A DNA stretch of 64,000 nt from Phycisphaeraceae bacterium (GCA_028277745.1 JANQFR010000005.1:1-64000), one strand, 5' to 3'; shown: positions 51,526 to 60,625, counted from the stretch's first letter. Numbers and translations are program-made. The notes: generated by a model from the letters alone, not told the origin.

Positions 51526-52830
51526 GTGCCCACAGACCACAACCGAGCCCGCCGATATCTCGATCGGCTTCTCGCCGGCCAGGATGAGCAAGCGTTAGGC
51601 GAGCGATTGACCCCAAGCGAAGACGACCTGTCTCCCCGCCTGTCGGCGGCCACACGCATCACCCCCGAGTCGGTCGACAAGCGGTGGGGGGCGATCGGGG
51701 GCGGCAGCGACGCCCGATCACGCCTTTTCGACGAGCAGACGCGTCACGAAGCGGAGTTGTACAGCCGGAATATCGAGAATTTCATCGGGACCGCGAAGAT
51801 CCCGCTCGGCGTCGCCGGCCCGCTTCGTGTGCGCGGGCTTTTCGCCCAGGGAGATTATTACGTGCCGATGGCGACCACCGAAGCGGCATTGACCGCGTCG
51901 TGCACCCGGGGCGCCCAGACGATCTCGCGCGCCGGCGGGGCCCGGGCCGCCGTCATTAACGAGGGCGTCGGCCGATCCCCCGTGTTTGCGTTTTCGACGT
52001 TCGCCGACGCCGGCCGATTCGTGGCGTGGCTCACCGACCACGTTCAGGCGATCCGTGAATCGGCCGAGGCGACCACCCGTTACGGCAAACTCGTCGATGT
52101 GCGCGTGTCGATCCAGGGCAACCACGTCTACCTGCTGCTCGAATATCATGTCGGCGACGCGGCGGGTCAGAACATGGTCACCATCGCCACCGATGCCGCC
52201 TGCCGCTGGATCGAGGCCAACAGTCCGGTACAGCCCGTGCACTGGTTCGTCGAGGCGAACATGAGCGGCGACAAGAAGGCGACCCATCAATCCTTCCTCG
52301 GCGTGCGCGGAAAGAAGGTCATCGCCGAAGTCACGCTGCCCGCCCGGCTTGTGCAAAGCCGATTCCGCGCTGGCGTCGACCGGATGGTGACGTATTACCA
52401 CATGTCGTCATTGGGGGGAGTGATGAGCGGCGCGTTGGGCGTTCAGGGGCATTACGCCAACGCCCTGGCGGCGGTGTTTCTCGCGTGCGGGCAGGACGTC
52501 GCGTGCGTGGCCGAGGCGGCCTGCGGGATCACGCGGCTTGAGGCCGTCGAAGACGGCGCGCTCTATGCGTCGATCACGATGCCCAACCTCATTGTCGGCA
52601 CGGTCGGGGGCGGCGCCGGCCTGCCGTCGGCCCGGGCCTGCTTCGACATCCTCAAGCTGCCGGAGACCAACCCCGCCAACGCCTTCGCCGAGGTGTGCGC
52701 TGCGCTGGTGTTGGCCGGCGAGCTCTCGATCATCGGCGCCTTGGCGGCCGGCGACTTTGCCGCCGCGCATCAACGCATGGCCAGGGGAGAGCCGACCCCT
52801 CCGCCGTCCAGCGAGGGGGGGCATGGTTAA
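51526..52830 (+). CDS. HMG-CoA reductase, class I-like
   Basis: A 434-residue enzyme starting at GTG 51526, with GGAG eight bases upstream. The class I catalytic set is complete: Glu119 in TTEAALTAS, Lys250-Lys251 in GDKKATH, Asp324 in ACGQDVA and His415 in AAHQRM. ENFIGTAKIPLGVAGPL and VGTVGGGAGLPSA are family signatures, and DAAGQNMVT replaces the usual DAMGMNM. The family reduces HMG-CoA to mevalonate with NADPH. No other mevalonate-pathway gene is in the window, and planctomycetes mostly use the MEP route. The last 8 bases overlap the UbiA gene. An altered acyl-CoA substrate is possible. Confidence 0.92.
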   Translation: MPTDHNRARRYLDRLLAGQDEQALGERLTPSEDDLSPRLSAATRITPESVDKRWGAIGGGSDARSRLFDEQTRHEAELYSRNIENFIGTAKIPLGVAGPLRVRGLFAQGDYYVPMATTEAALTASCTRGAQTISRAGGARAAVINEGVGRSPVFAFSTFADAGRFVAWLTDHVQAIRESAEATTRYGKLVDVRVSIQGNHVYLLLEYHVGDAAGQNMVTIATDAACRWIEANSPVQPVHWFVEANMSGDKKATHQSFLGVRGKKVIAEVTLPARLVQSRFRAGVDRMVTYYHMSSLGGVMSGALGVQGHYANALAAVFLACGQDVACVAEAACGITRLEAVEDGALYASITMPNLIVGTVGGGAGLPSARACFDILKLPETNPANAFAEVCAALVLAGELSIIGALAAGDFAAAHQRMARGEPTPPPSSEGGHG

Positions 52831-53737
52831 TCGCTGGTGGGTCTATCAACGCGAACGTTTCCCACTCGTCGCGCACGGGCTGCTGATCCTGGCGTTCAGC
52901 TTTTCCGCTGTAGCGGTTTCGTCGATGTTGCGCGGCCGCTTCTCTGTCCCGCCATGGCCGTCGCTACTGGTCGCGTTTGTGACCTGTTTCCTGTTTTTCC
53001 TGCAATTGCGTATCGCAGATGAATTCAAGGATTTCGATGAGGACGCCAGGTATCGGCCTTACCGGCCGGTCCCTCGCGGGCTGGTCTCGCTGCGCGAGCT
53101 GGGCGCGGTGTTCGTCCTGGCCTGCGTGGTTCAAGCCGGGTTGGCGTGGTGGCTCGATCCGGACCTGATCCTGCTGTTGTTGATCACATGGGCGTACCTG
53201 GCGTTCATGAGCAAGGAGTTTTTTGTTCGTGATTTCCTGAAAAATCGGCCCGTGCTGTACATGGTCAGTCATATGTTCATCATGCCGCTGATCGATCTTT
53301 ACGCGACCGGCACAGACTGGCTCGTCGCGGGCGCCGGGCCGCCGCGAGGCTTGCTCTGGTTCCTGTTGGCGAGTTTTTTTAACGGGATGGTGATTGAGAT
53401 CGGGCGAAAGGTCCGCAGACCCGAGGACGAGGAGGAGGGCGTCGCCACGTATTCCGTCGTCTGGGGCCGGGCGTGCGCCGTGGCGGCGTGGCTGGGCGTC
53501 ATGCTGGCCACGGCCGGGTTTGCGCTGCTGGCCGCGATGCATATCGGCGTGCCGTTTCAGATCGCCATCATCCTGGGCGGCGCCCTCGCCGCGGCGGCGG
53601 TTCTGGGGCTGTGGTTCCTGAGGGCGCCGGCTCCTGGCCGGGGTCGATGGATCGAGCATATGTCGGGCCTCTGGACCTTGATCCTTTACACTGCTCTTGG
53701 CGTTCTGCCTTTGGTCTGGAGAGCAACCGTTGGCTGA
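52823..53737 (+). CDS. UbiA-family prenyltransferase
   Basis: A 304-residue membrane protein with about eight helices. The first Asp-rich site, DEFKDFDED (residues 66-74) followed by YRPYRPVPRGLVSLRE, corresponds to the NDxxDxxxD diphosphate-Mg motif of UbiA enzymes. The second site is IEIGRKVRRPEDEEEG (about residues 190-206). Such enzymes attach polyprenyl groups from prenyl diphosphate to aromatic or lipid acceptors. The gene overlaps both neighbours by 8 bases. Near HMG-CoA reductase and a CTP-dependent lipid kinase, a prenyl-lipid product is suggested. Confidence 0.88.
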   Translation: MVNRWWVYQRERFPLVAHGLLILAFSFSAVAVSSMLRGRFSVPPWPSLLVAFVTCFLFFLQLRIADEFKDFDEDARYRPYRPVPRGLVSLRELGAVFVLACVVQAGLAWWLDPDLILLLLITWAYLAFMSKEFFVRDFLKNRPVLYMVSHMFIMPLIDLYATGTDWLVAGAGPPRGLLWFLLASFFNGMVIEIGRKVRRPEDEEEGVATYSVVWGRACAVAAWLGVMLATAGFALLAAMHIGVPFQIAIILGGALAAAAVLGLWFLRAPAPGRGRWIEHMSGLWTLILYTALGVLPLVWRATVG

Positions 53738-56420
53738 TCAACCGCTGATCCTGACGCCCGGCGACACCCCCGACGTCATGATGATGGGCGGCAAAGCCGC
53801 GGCGTTGGCGCGGCTTGCCCGGCACGACCTGCCCGTTCCGCCGTGGGTTGTTCTGACCCCGGCCGCCTTCTGGGCGAGTCTCGGCGAGGATCGACGCACG
53901 CCACTCGAACAATCGGACAATGACGCCGAACGGTCAGCAATCGCCGCCAACGCTTCGCCCTCGCCCGGCGTCCTGGCCTTGCTTGAGCAAAAGATGGCGG
54001 ACGCGGGATTGACCGCCGGGCCGTTTGCCGTGCGCTCCAGCGCGACCCAGGAAGACGCGGCGGGCCACTCGTTTGCCGGCCAGTTCGAGAGCTATCTTTC
54101 AGTCTCCGCAGATCAACTGGCGCAGCGCATCGCACAGGTTTGGCAGAGCGCATTTAGCCCGCGTGTGCTGGCTTATCATCGTGAGCACGGCTTATCCAGT
54201 TGCCCCCAAGCTCCTGCGGTGCTCATCCAGCAACAGGTCCGGGCCGACACGGCGGGCGTCGCGTTCGGGGCCGACCCCATCACCGGACGACGACAAGTCG
54301 CCGTGGTCTCGGCGGTCTACGGCCTGGGTACGGCGCTGGTGGGCGGCGAAGCGGACGCGGACACCTGGCGGGTCGATCGGGACGGCCGGATCACTGAACG
54401 ACATATAGCGTCCAAGCCGACGCAGCACATCGCCAGCGGCGACAGCCGCGAAGGGGTCCGGTCTGAACCGGTGGCGGAATCGATGCGTGATCGTCCGGTT
54501 CTGGACGACCGCCAGGTCCAGCGCATCGCCGATCTGGTCCGCCAAACGACCCGGTTCGGCGGGCGCCCGCAGGATATTGAGTGGGCGTTTGAGGGCGGCG
54601 ACCTGTGGCTGCTGCAGTCGCGCCCGATCACATCCCTCTCCGAAACGCCCGATCCGGATGGCGATGTCACGCTGTGGGACAACGCAAACATCGCGGAAAG
54701 CTACAGCGGCGTCACCACGCCGCTGACTTTTTCTTTTGCCCGCCGCGCCTACGAGGGTGTCTACCGGGAGTTCTGTCTGATCCTGAACGTGCCGCGATCG
54801 ACCGTTGATCAACACGCCAACACCTTCCGCAACATGCTTGGCCTGATCCGGGGCCGGGTGTATTACAACTTATTGAATTGGTATCGCGTCCTCGCGCTGT
54901 TGCCCGGCTTCGCCTTCAATCGCCGCTTTATGGAACAGATGATGGGAGTGCGTGAAGGGCTGCCCGAGTCCTTCCTCGAACAGTTTCAGACCACCCGGCG
55001 AGGGGCGAAAGCGGCGGACGGGGCCCGGCTACTGGCCGCCGCGGCGTCGTTAGTCTGGCGGCATCTGACGCTCGGCCGATCGATCCGGCGGTTCTACCGC
55101 CGACTCGATGCGGCGCTGGCGCCGCCGGACCCGCCGCTGGACCGCCAGCGGCTCGACCAACTCGCCCAGACCTACCGCCAACTCGAGAGCTCACTGCTCA
55201 CCCGTTGGGACGCGCCGCTGGTGAACGATTTTCTGTCCATGATCTTCTTCGGCGTGCTCGCCCGCCTGACGTCGCGTTGGGGCGGCGAGGACGCGGATCA
55301 ACTGCACAACCATCTCCTGTGCGCCGAGGGCGGCATCGTCAGTGCCGAACCGGCCCGGCTGATCCGCGAGATGGCCGAACTGGCCAGGGAGGATGACGCG
55401 TTGGTTGCTTCGCTGTGTGAGGACGACGCCGAACCGGCTCAACGCCGCGTGTCGCAGCACGCCGCGCTTCACACACGGTTTCGCCAATACATTGAACGGT
55501 TCGGCGATCGCTGCCTGGAGGAGCTTAAGCTGGAGTCGCTGACGCTCGCTGACGATCCGACGCCGTTGCTGCGGTCCATCGGATACGCGGCCCGCCGCGC
55601 GCCGAACGATGCCGAACCCGGTGAACTTGACCGTCGACTGCGCAGCGAAGCCGAATCCGCTATGACTTTGGCCCTGCGTCGCCGCCCCCTGAAGCGATGG
55701 ATATTTCGGTGGGTGCTCCGGAACGCCCGGGCCCGGGTGCGTGACCGCGAGAATCTGCGCTTTGAGCGCACCCGCTTATTCGGCCGGGTCCGCCGAATCT
55801 TTCTGGAGATGGGCGCCGGATTAACCGCCGAAGGGGGATTAGACCAACCGCGCGACGTCTTCTTTCTTGAGGTTGAAGAGCTCATCGGTTTTGTGGAAGG
55901 GACCACAACCTGCACGGATCTTCGCGGGCTGGTCCGTGTTCGGGCAACAGAGTTCGAAGGCTTTGCCGATCGGCCGGCCCCGGCGGACCGGTTTGAGACG
56001 TACGGCGCGGTCCCGATCGGCAACCGCTTTGAAACCGACGCGCCTGCGGACGATTCGCCGGAAGGCGTCGACGTTTTGCAGGGGCTGGGCTGTTGCCCCG
56101 GGGTCGTTCGCGGCCGCGTCCGTGTGGTAACCGACCCGCGCGGGGTCGAGCTCGAGGCTGGGTCGATCCTGGCGGCCCGGCGCACCGACCCGGGCTGGAT
56201 CATGCTCTTCCCCGCCGCGGCCGGCGTGCTGGTTGAGCACGGCAGCCTCCTGTCGCACTCGGCGATCGTGGCGCGAGAACTGGGCGTGCCGACGATCGTC
56301 GCGATCCCTGGTCTGTTGCAGCGCCTCGAGAACGGACAAGAGATCGAGATGGATGGTCGGACCGGCGTGGTGCGCCTCATCACCGACCTGCCCGGCCAGG
56401 GAGGCGACGCGAACCCGTGA
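53730..56420 (+). CDS. Rifampin-phosphotransferase-like / PEP-synthase-related phosphotransferase
   Basis: An 896-residue enzyme, start chosen at TTG 53730 with GGAGAG upstream; the stop of the UbiA gene overlaps it by 8 bases. The N-terminal ATP-grasp domain has MMMGGKAAALARLARHDLPV, RSSATQEDAAGHSFAGQFES and LLQSRPIT. The C-terminal swivelling domain has GSLLSHSAIVARELGVPTIV with the phospho-accepting His843. The C-terminal PEP/pyruvate barrel of true PEP synthases is missing, and an approximately 450-residue middle domain replaces it, as in rifampin phosphotransferase. The middle domain probably sets the acceptor. In this operon a lipid or prenyl alcohol or phosphate is a candidate. Confidence 0.85.
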   Translation: MADQPLILTPGDTPDVMMMGGKAAALARLARHDLPVPPWVVLTPAAFWASLGEDRRTPLEQSDNDAERSAIAANASPSPGVLALLEQKMADAGLTAGPFAVRSSATQEDAAGHSFAGQFESYLSVSADQLAQRIAQVWQSAFSPRVLAYHREHGLSSCPQAPAVLIQQQVRADTAGVAFGADPITGRRQVAVVSAVYGLGTALVGGEADADTWRVDRDGRITERHIASKPTQHIASGDSREGVRSEPVAESMRDRPVLDDRQVQRIADLVRQTTRFGGRPQDIEWAFEGGDLWLLQSRPITSLSETPDPDGDVTLWDNANIAESYSGVTTPLTFSFARRAYEGVYREFCLILNVPRSTVDQHANTFRNMLGLIRGRVYYNLLNWYRVLALLPGFAFNRRFMEQMMGVREGLPESFLEQFQTTRRGAKAADGARLLAAAASLVWRHLTLGRSIRRFYRRLDAALAPPDPPLDRQRLDQLAQTYRQLESSLLTRWDAPLVNDFLSMIFFGVLARLTSRWGGEDADQLHNHLLCAEGGIVSAEPARLIREMAELAREDDALVASLCEDDAEPAQRRVSQHAALHTRFRQYIERFGDRCLEELKLESLTLADDPTPLLRSIGYAARRAPNDAEPGELDRRLRSEAESAMTLALRRRPLKRWIFRWVLRNARARVRDRENLRFERTRLFGRVRRIFLEMGAGLTAEGGLDQPRDVFFLEVEELIGFVEGTTTCTDLRGLVRVRATEFEGFADRPAPADRFETYGAVPIGNRFETDAPADDSPEGVDVLQGLGCCPGVVRGRVRVVTDPRGVELEAGSILAARRTDPGWIMLFPAAAGVLVEHGSLLSHSAIVARELGVPTIVAIPGLLQRLENGQEIEMDGRTGVVRLITDLPGQGGDANP

Positions 56421-57514
56421 CCACCGAGGCCGCCCAGCACACCGACTTTTCACACATCCGCTATGCGCAGGTGTGGGAGGACGCCGACGTCCTGCTCGAT
56501 GCGCTCGACATCCAGCCGGGTGATACGTGTCTGTCCATCGCGTCGGCTGGCGACAACGCGTTGGCCATGCTCACGCGCGACCCCGCGAGGGTCATCGCCG
56601 TCGATCTGAACCCCGCGCAGCTGGCCTGCGTTCGCCTGCGCGTCGCCGCGTATCGCAGGCTCGAACACGGCCAGTTGCTGGAGCTGATCGGCTCGCGCCC
56701 CAGCGACCGGCGAAGCGAGCTCTACCGCCTTTGCCGCCCCGAGCTGGATGACGCGACGCGGGCCTTCTGGGACAGCCGCCCGGCCGCCGTGGAGGCGGGG
56801 ATCGGCGCCGCGGGGAAGTTCGAACGCTATTTCGCCGCTTTCCGCAAGCACATCCTGCCGCTGATCCACTCGCGTCAACGCGTGGCTGAGTTGCTCCGTT
56901 ATCGAGCCCCCGACGCTCGGCGAACGTTCTACGACCGGCGGTGGAACAACCTGCGCTGGCGACTGCTGTTTCGTGTTTTTTTCTCACGTTGGGTCATGGG
57001 CCGGCTCGGCCGAGATCCGGCTTTTTTTCGGTATGTCGAAGGGTCGGTTGCGCAACGCATCCTGGCCCGCGCGGAGTACGCCTTGGCGACGCTCGACCCG
57101 GCCGGGAACCCTTATCTCGGTTGGATCCTCACCGGCGAACATGGGCAGGCCTTGCCGTTGGCGCTCCGCCCCGAAGCGTTCGAGCCCATCCGCAGCCGTC
57201 TCGATCGGCTCGAGCTTCGCCAGGCCACGGTCGAGGATGCTCTCGACGCTTGGTCGGGAGCCCCGATCGCCCGATTCAATCTCAGCGACATCTTCGAGTA
57301 CATGTCAGCAAGCAACACCGAAGCGATCCTCGGCCGGTGCGTTGACCACGGCCTCGCCGGCGGCCGGCTCGTTTACTGGAACATGCTCGTTCCCAGGAGC
57401 CGCCCGGACACCCTCGCGGATCGGCTTCATCCCCGTGAAAACATCGCTGGGCGTCTGTTTCTTCGGGATAAGGCGTTTTTCTATAGCCGCCTGGTGGTTG
57501 AGGAGATCGCTTGA
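56417..57514 (+). CDS. BtaA-like (DUF3419) S-adenosylmethionine 3-amino-3-carboxypropyltransferase
   Basis: A 365-residue protein starting at GTG 56417 within the previous stop (GTGA). The SAM-binding segment is CLSIASAGDNALAMLTRDPA with AVDLNPAQLACVRLR. RYAQVWEDADVL at the start, and NLSDIFEYMSAS with GGRLVYWNMLVPR in the C-terminal half, are typical of BtaA/DUF3419. BtaA moves the aminocarboxypropyl group of SAM to diacylglycerol in betaine-lipid synthesis. The partner N-methyltransferase BtaB is absent here, so the product may be a homoserine-ether lipid rather than a betaine lipid. Confidence 0.85.
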   Translation: MTTEAAQHTDFSHIRYAQVWEDADVLLDALDIQPGDTCLSIASAGDNALAMLTRDPARVIAVDLNPAQLACVRLRVAAYRRLEHGQLLELIGSRPSDRRSELYRLCRPELDDATRAFWDSRPAAVEAGIGAAGKFERYFAAFRKHILPLIHSRQRVAELLRYRAPDARRTFYDRRWNNLRWRLLFRVFFSRWVMGRLGRDPAFFRYVEGSVAQRILARAEYALATLDPAGNPYLGWILTGEHGQALPLALRPEAFEPIRSRLDRLELRQATVEDALDAWSGAPIARFNLSDIFEYMSASNTEAILGRCVDHGLAGGRLVYWNMLVPRSRPDTLADRLHPRENIAGRLFLRDKAFFYSRLVVEEIA

Positions 57515-58872
57515 TTCTCGACCTGGTCAAGATGGCGTTGGTGCTGATCGAGCTTGGCGTGCTGATCGCCGCGGTCAAGCTGATCGAGCGCCGTTTTCGT
57601 CCGCACCCGGAGGTCTGTCGGAAGCTGCTTCACGTTGTGCTGGGCTTGACCGTGCTGACGTTTCCGTGGCTGTTTGACCAGGCCTGGCCGGTGGTGGCGT
57701 TGAGCGTCATCGCGGCGGCGGGCCTGGCGGCGCTGCGTTTCGCCCGCGGGCGGCTCGCTCAACTGACGACGGTCATCGCCGCCGTGAGACGGCCGAGCTT
57801 CGGTGAGTTGTACTACCCGCTGGCCGTGGGCGTGCTGTGGTTGCTCAGCGGCGGCGATGTGTTGCTGTTCGGCGTGCCCATGCTCGTGCTGACCCTCGCG
57901 GACGCGGTGGCGGCCCTGATCGGGGTTCGCTACGGGTCGGTGCATTACGACACGCTTGACGGCCGGAAGAGCGCCGAGGGATCGGCGGCGTTCCTGGTCG
58001 TCACGTTTCTCAGCGTTCACATCCCCGTCCTCCTGATGACCCAGACCGGTCGTGCCGAGTCGCTGCTGCTGGCGCTGATTGTCGCCTTGCTGGTGATGCT
58101 GCTGGAATCGATCGCCTGGCACGGCCTGGACAACCTGTTTGTGCCTTTGGGGACATTCGCCTTTCTTTCGATGTACCTCGACGCCGACGCGGCTGCGCTG
58201 GCGTGGCGTTCGCTCGCGACCATCGGGTTTGTGTTTTTCATGCTCGCCTGGCGGCGCCGATCGTCACTCGATGATGCGGCCCTGCTCGCCGGCGCGCTCT
58301 ACGGCTACGCCGCCTTGATGCTGGGCGGTTGGCTCTGGCTGTACCCGCCGGTCATGGTCTTTGCCTTTCACTCTGTCCTGTGGGCGCGCGACGAGCATTC
58401 CAACGCTCATCACGTCGGCGCGGTTATCGCGGTTACGCTCGTCGGTTTTCTCTGCCTGATCCTCCACGCCCGCGGGCCTGATTCTGTTTGGTTGTGGCCT
58501 TACGCCACCAGCTTCGCCGCGCACCTCGCCATGGTCGGGGCCTCTTATCTGCTCTGGCAGCGCCCGCTGCTGCGGTGGGCCAGCGCCTGGCGCGTGGCGT
58601 TGGCGGCGTTGGGAGGCTGGGGGGTGGTGCTGTTGCCTCTTCTTTTCAACCCGGTGCTCCGCACGCCCGCAGACATCCCGCCCGTCGAACTCTGGCGGCT
58701 GGTGAGCCTGACGATCGGCGGCGTCGCGTTGGCCGCGGTTGGCTTTACCGTCCTGATGCCCAGGCTCTACGCGGACGCCGCCCCGCGCTGGCTGCCTGAC
58801 GCCACGGGGCTGGGGCTCGGCCTGATCGCCGCTGTCTCGGCTTGGATCGGCGCCGCGACCTTCAGCCTTTGA
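57511..58872 (+). CDS. DGK1/VTE5-like CTP-dependent lipid kinase, membrane protein
   Basis: A 453-residue polytopic protein, start TTG 57511 overlapping the BtaA-like stop (TTGA). RKLLHVVLGLTVLTFPWLF and TLADAVAALIGVRYG are shared with phytol, dolichol and diacylglycerol kinases. DGRKSAEGSAAFLVV (from residue 150) is their nucleotide-site motif. Those enzymes phosphorylate prenols or diacylglycerol with CTP. The usual family length is about 220-300 residues; here about 200 extra C-terminal residues carry more helices of unknown role. Last gene of the operon; its end overlaps the convergent permease gene by 11 bases. Confidence 0.82.
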   Translation: MILDLVKMALVLIELGVLIAAVKLIERRFRPHPEVCRKLLHVVLGLTVLTFPWLFDQAWPVVALSVIAAAGLAALRFARGRLAQLTTVIAAVRRPSFGELYYPLAVGVLWLLSGGDVLLFGVPMLVLTLADAVAALIGVRYGSVHYDTLDGRKSAEGSAAFLVVTFLSVHIPVLLMTQTGRAESLLLALIVALLVMLLESIAWHGLDNLFVPLGTFAFLSMYLDADAAALAWRSLATIGFVFFMLAWRRRSSLDDAALLAGALYGYAALMLGGWLWLYPPVMVFAFHSVLWARDEHSNAHHVGAVIAVTLVGFLCLILHARGPDSVWLWPYATSFAAHLAMVGASYLLWQRPLLRWASAWRVALAALGGWGVVLLPLLFNPVLRTPADIPPVELWRLVSLTIGGVALAAVGFTVLMPRLYADAAPRWLPDATGLGLGLIAAVSAWIGAATFSL

Positions 58873-59746
58873 CGGCGCCCGCGGTGAGGCCCGCGATGAA
58901 CTCCCGTTGCAGCAGCAGGAACAGGACGAGCACCGGCGCGATCGAGATGACGGTGCCGGCCATCAGCAGGCCGTAGTCCTGTGAATATACGCCGCGGAGC
59001 TGGGCGATAGCGACCGACAGCGGCAGCTTTTCAGGGCTCTGCAGGACGATCTGCGGCCAGATGAAGTTGTTCCAGGTTCCCAGGTAAGTAATCAGAACGA
59101 ACGCCCCGATCATCGGCCTCACCAGCGGCAGGCCGATCGAGACGAACAGGCGCAGCTCGCCGCACCCATCGATGCGGCCGGCTTCGAGCAACTGCGGCGG
59201 GAGGCTGCTGAGGAACGCCTGCCGGAACAGGAAGACGCCGAACGCCGGCGCCGCGGCGGGCAGGATCAGGCCGGTGTAAGTGTCGAGCAAGCCCAGGAAG
59301 TACAGCAACTGATACGACGGGGCGAGCATCAGCGCCGCGGGGATGATCAGCGCGAAGAGCACGAGGTTGGTGACGAACCGCCGGCCGGGGAAGCGGATCA
59401 TCGCCAGCGCGTAGCCGCCCATCGCGGCGCCGAGCGTCGCGAGGATGCTGGTGGTGGAGGCGAGGAACACCGAGTTGACGATGTTGTTGGTGAAGTCGAA
59501 CTCGGAGATCAGCCGGGTGTAGTTGGCCGAGGTGATGCGGCCCCACGCGACGCCAAAGACCCCCTCGCCGGCGGGGAGGAACAGCGATCCGAAGAAGTCT
59601 TCGCCGGTCTTGAGCGAGGAGGCGAGCAGGTAAGCGAAAGGCGTGAGCACGATCGCCGCCGAGGCCGCCAGCATCGCGTAGGTCAGGCATGCGGCCGAGA
59701 GTTTGGCGAGGGTCCGGCGAGGCGTGATGGAGAGGGTTGGCGTCAT
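58862..59746 (-). CDS. Sugar ABC transporter permease, MalG type
   Basis: A 294-residue, six-helix permease. The EAA loop reads LEAGRIDGCGELRLFVSIGL and the protein ends FIAGLTAGAVKG. It starts 3 bases after the MalF-like gene and is the last gene of the third importer operon. The 3' end runs 11 bases into the convergent kinase gene. Confidence 0.93.
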   Translation of the reverse strand: MTPTLSITPRRTLAKLSAACLTYAMLAASAAIVLTPFAYLLASSLKTGEDFFGSLFLPAGEGVFGVAWGRITSANYTRLISEFDFTNNIVNSVFLASTTSILATLGAAMGGYALAMIRFPGRRFVTNLVLFALIIPAALMLAPSYQLLYFLGLLDTYTGLILPAAAPAFGVFLFRQAFLSSLPPQLLEAGRIDGCGELRLFVSIGLPLVRPMIGAFVLITYLGTWNNFIWPQIVLQSPEKLPLSVAIAQLRGVYSQDYGLLMAGTVISIAPVLVLFLLLQREFIAGLTAGAVKG

Positions 59747-59749
59747 GGG

Positions 59750-60625
59750 TCACCGTTCGTCGAGAGCCGAGACATAGCGTTGGGCGACGGCGAAGCCGCC
59801 CAGCAGGATGGCGATGGTCCAGCCGATGGCGCTGGCGTAGCCCAGATCGCCGGCGTCGAAGCCGGCCTGGTAGAGGTACATGACGACCGTCAGCCCCTGG
59901 TTGTCCGGCCCACCGCCGCCCAGCAGGATGTAGGGCAGCTCGAACAACTGGAAGCTGCCGATCAGCGACAGCAGCACGAGGAACGAGCCGACCGGCCGGA
60001 TGGCGGGGAGGGTGACGTGCAGGAACCGCCGCAACGGTCCCGCCCCGTCAACGGTCGCCGCCTCGAGCAGGTCGCGGCTGACGTTCTGCAACGCCGCCAG
60101 GAAGAACACCATGTTGAACCCCGCGTAAAGCCACAGCGCCGCGATGATCAGCGCCGGCATGACGTATTGCTGAAGCCACGGGAACTCCGGGTCGAACCCG
60201 GCGACGGCGTGCAGGGTGACGTTGAGCAGGCCGGTCCGCTTCTCGAAGATCAGCCCGAACAGCACCGCGACAAACACCAGCCCCACCAGCGCCGGGGAAA
60301 AGAAGATCAGCCGGAAGAACGCCCGGCCGCGCACGTCCGGGCGGTTGAGCAGCATTGCCAGGCCCAACGCGATCGGCAGCTGGATGCACACCGAAGCCAG
60401 CGCGAACACAGCCGTGTTCCAGAACGCCTTCCAGAACAGCCGGTCGACCGCGATTGACTTGAAATTGTCCAGCCCAACGTAGCGGGTGATGCTCGGCCCG
60501 TGCGTCTGCTGGAACGCCAGCCAAAGCGATTGCACCAGCGGGTAGATCAGGAACACCACGAACAGCGCCAGGAAGGGCGTCAGGAAGAGGTAGGCGGCGC
60601 GGCTCTGGGCGGCGTGATGGTTCAT
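59750..60625 (-). CDS. Sugar ABC transporter permease, MalF type
   Basis: A 291-residue permease of normal length. The ATG at 60625 overlaps the binding-protein stop (ATGA) and gives the usual N-terminus MNHHAAQSRAAYLFLTPFL; an earlier in-frame start at 60667 is unlikely. The EAA loop is LEAATVDGAGPLRRFLHVTL, and ELPYILLGGGGPDNQGLTV is a family segment. Partner of the MalG-type protein downstream. Confidence 0.92.
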   Translation of the reverse strand: MNHHAAQSRAAYLFLTPFLALFVVFLIYPLVQSLWLAFQQTHGPSITRYVGLDNFKSIAVDRLFWKAFWNTAVFALASVCIQLPIALGLAMLLNRPDVRGRAFFRLIFFSPALVGLVFVAVLFGLIFEKRTGLLNVTLHAVAGFDPEFPWLQQYVMPALIIAALWLYAGFNMVFFLAALQNVSRDLLEAATVDGAGPLRRFLHVTLPAIRPVGSFLVLLSLIGSFQLFELPYILLGGGGPDNQGLTVVMYLYQAGFDAGDLGYASAIGWTIAILLGGFAVAQRYVSALDER

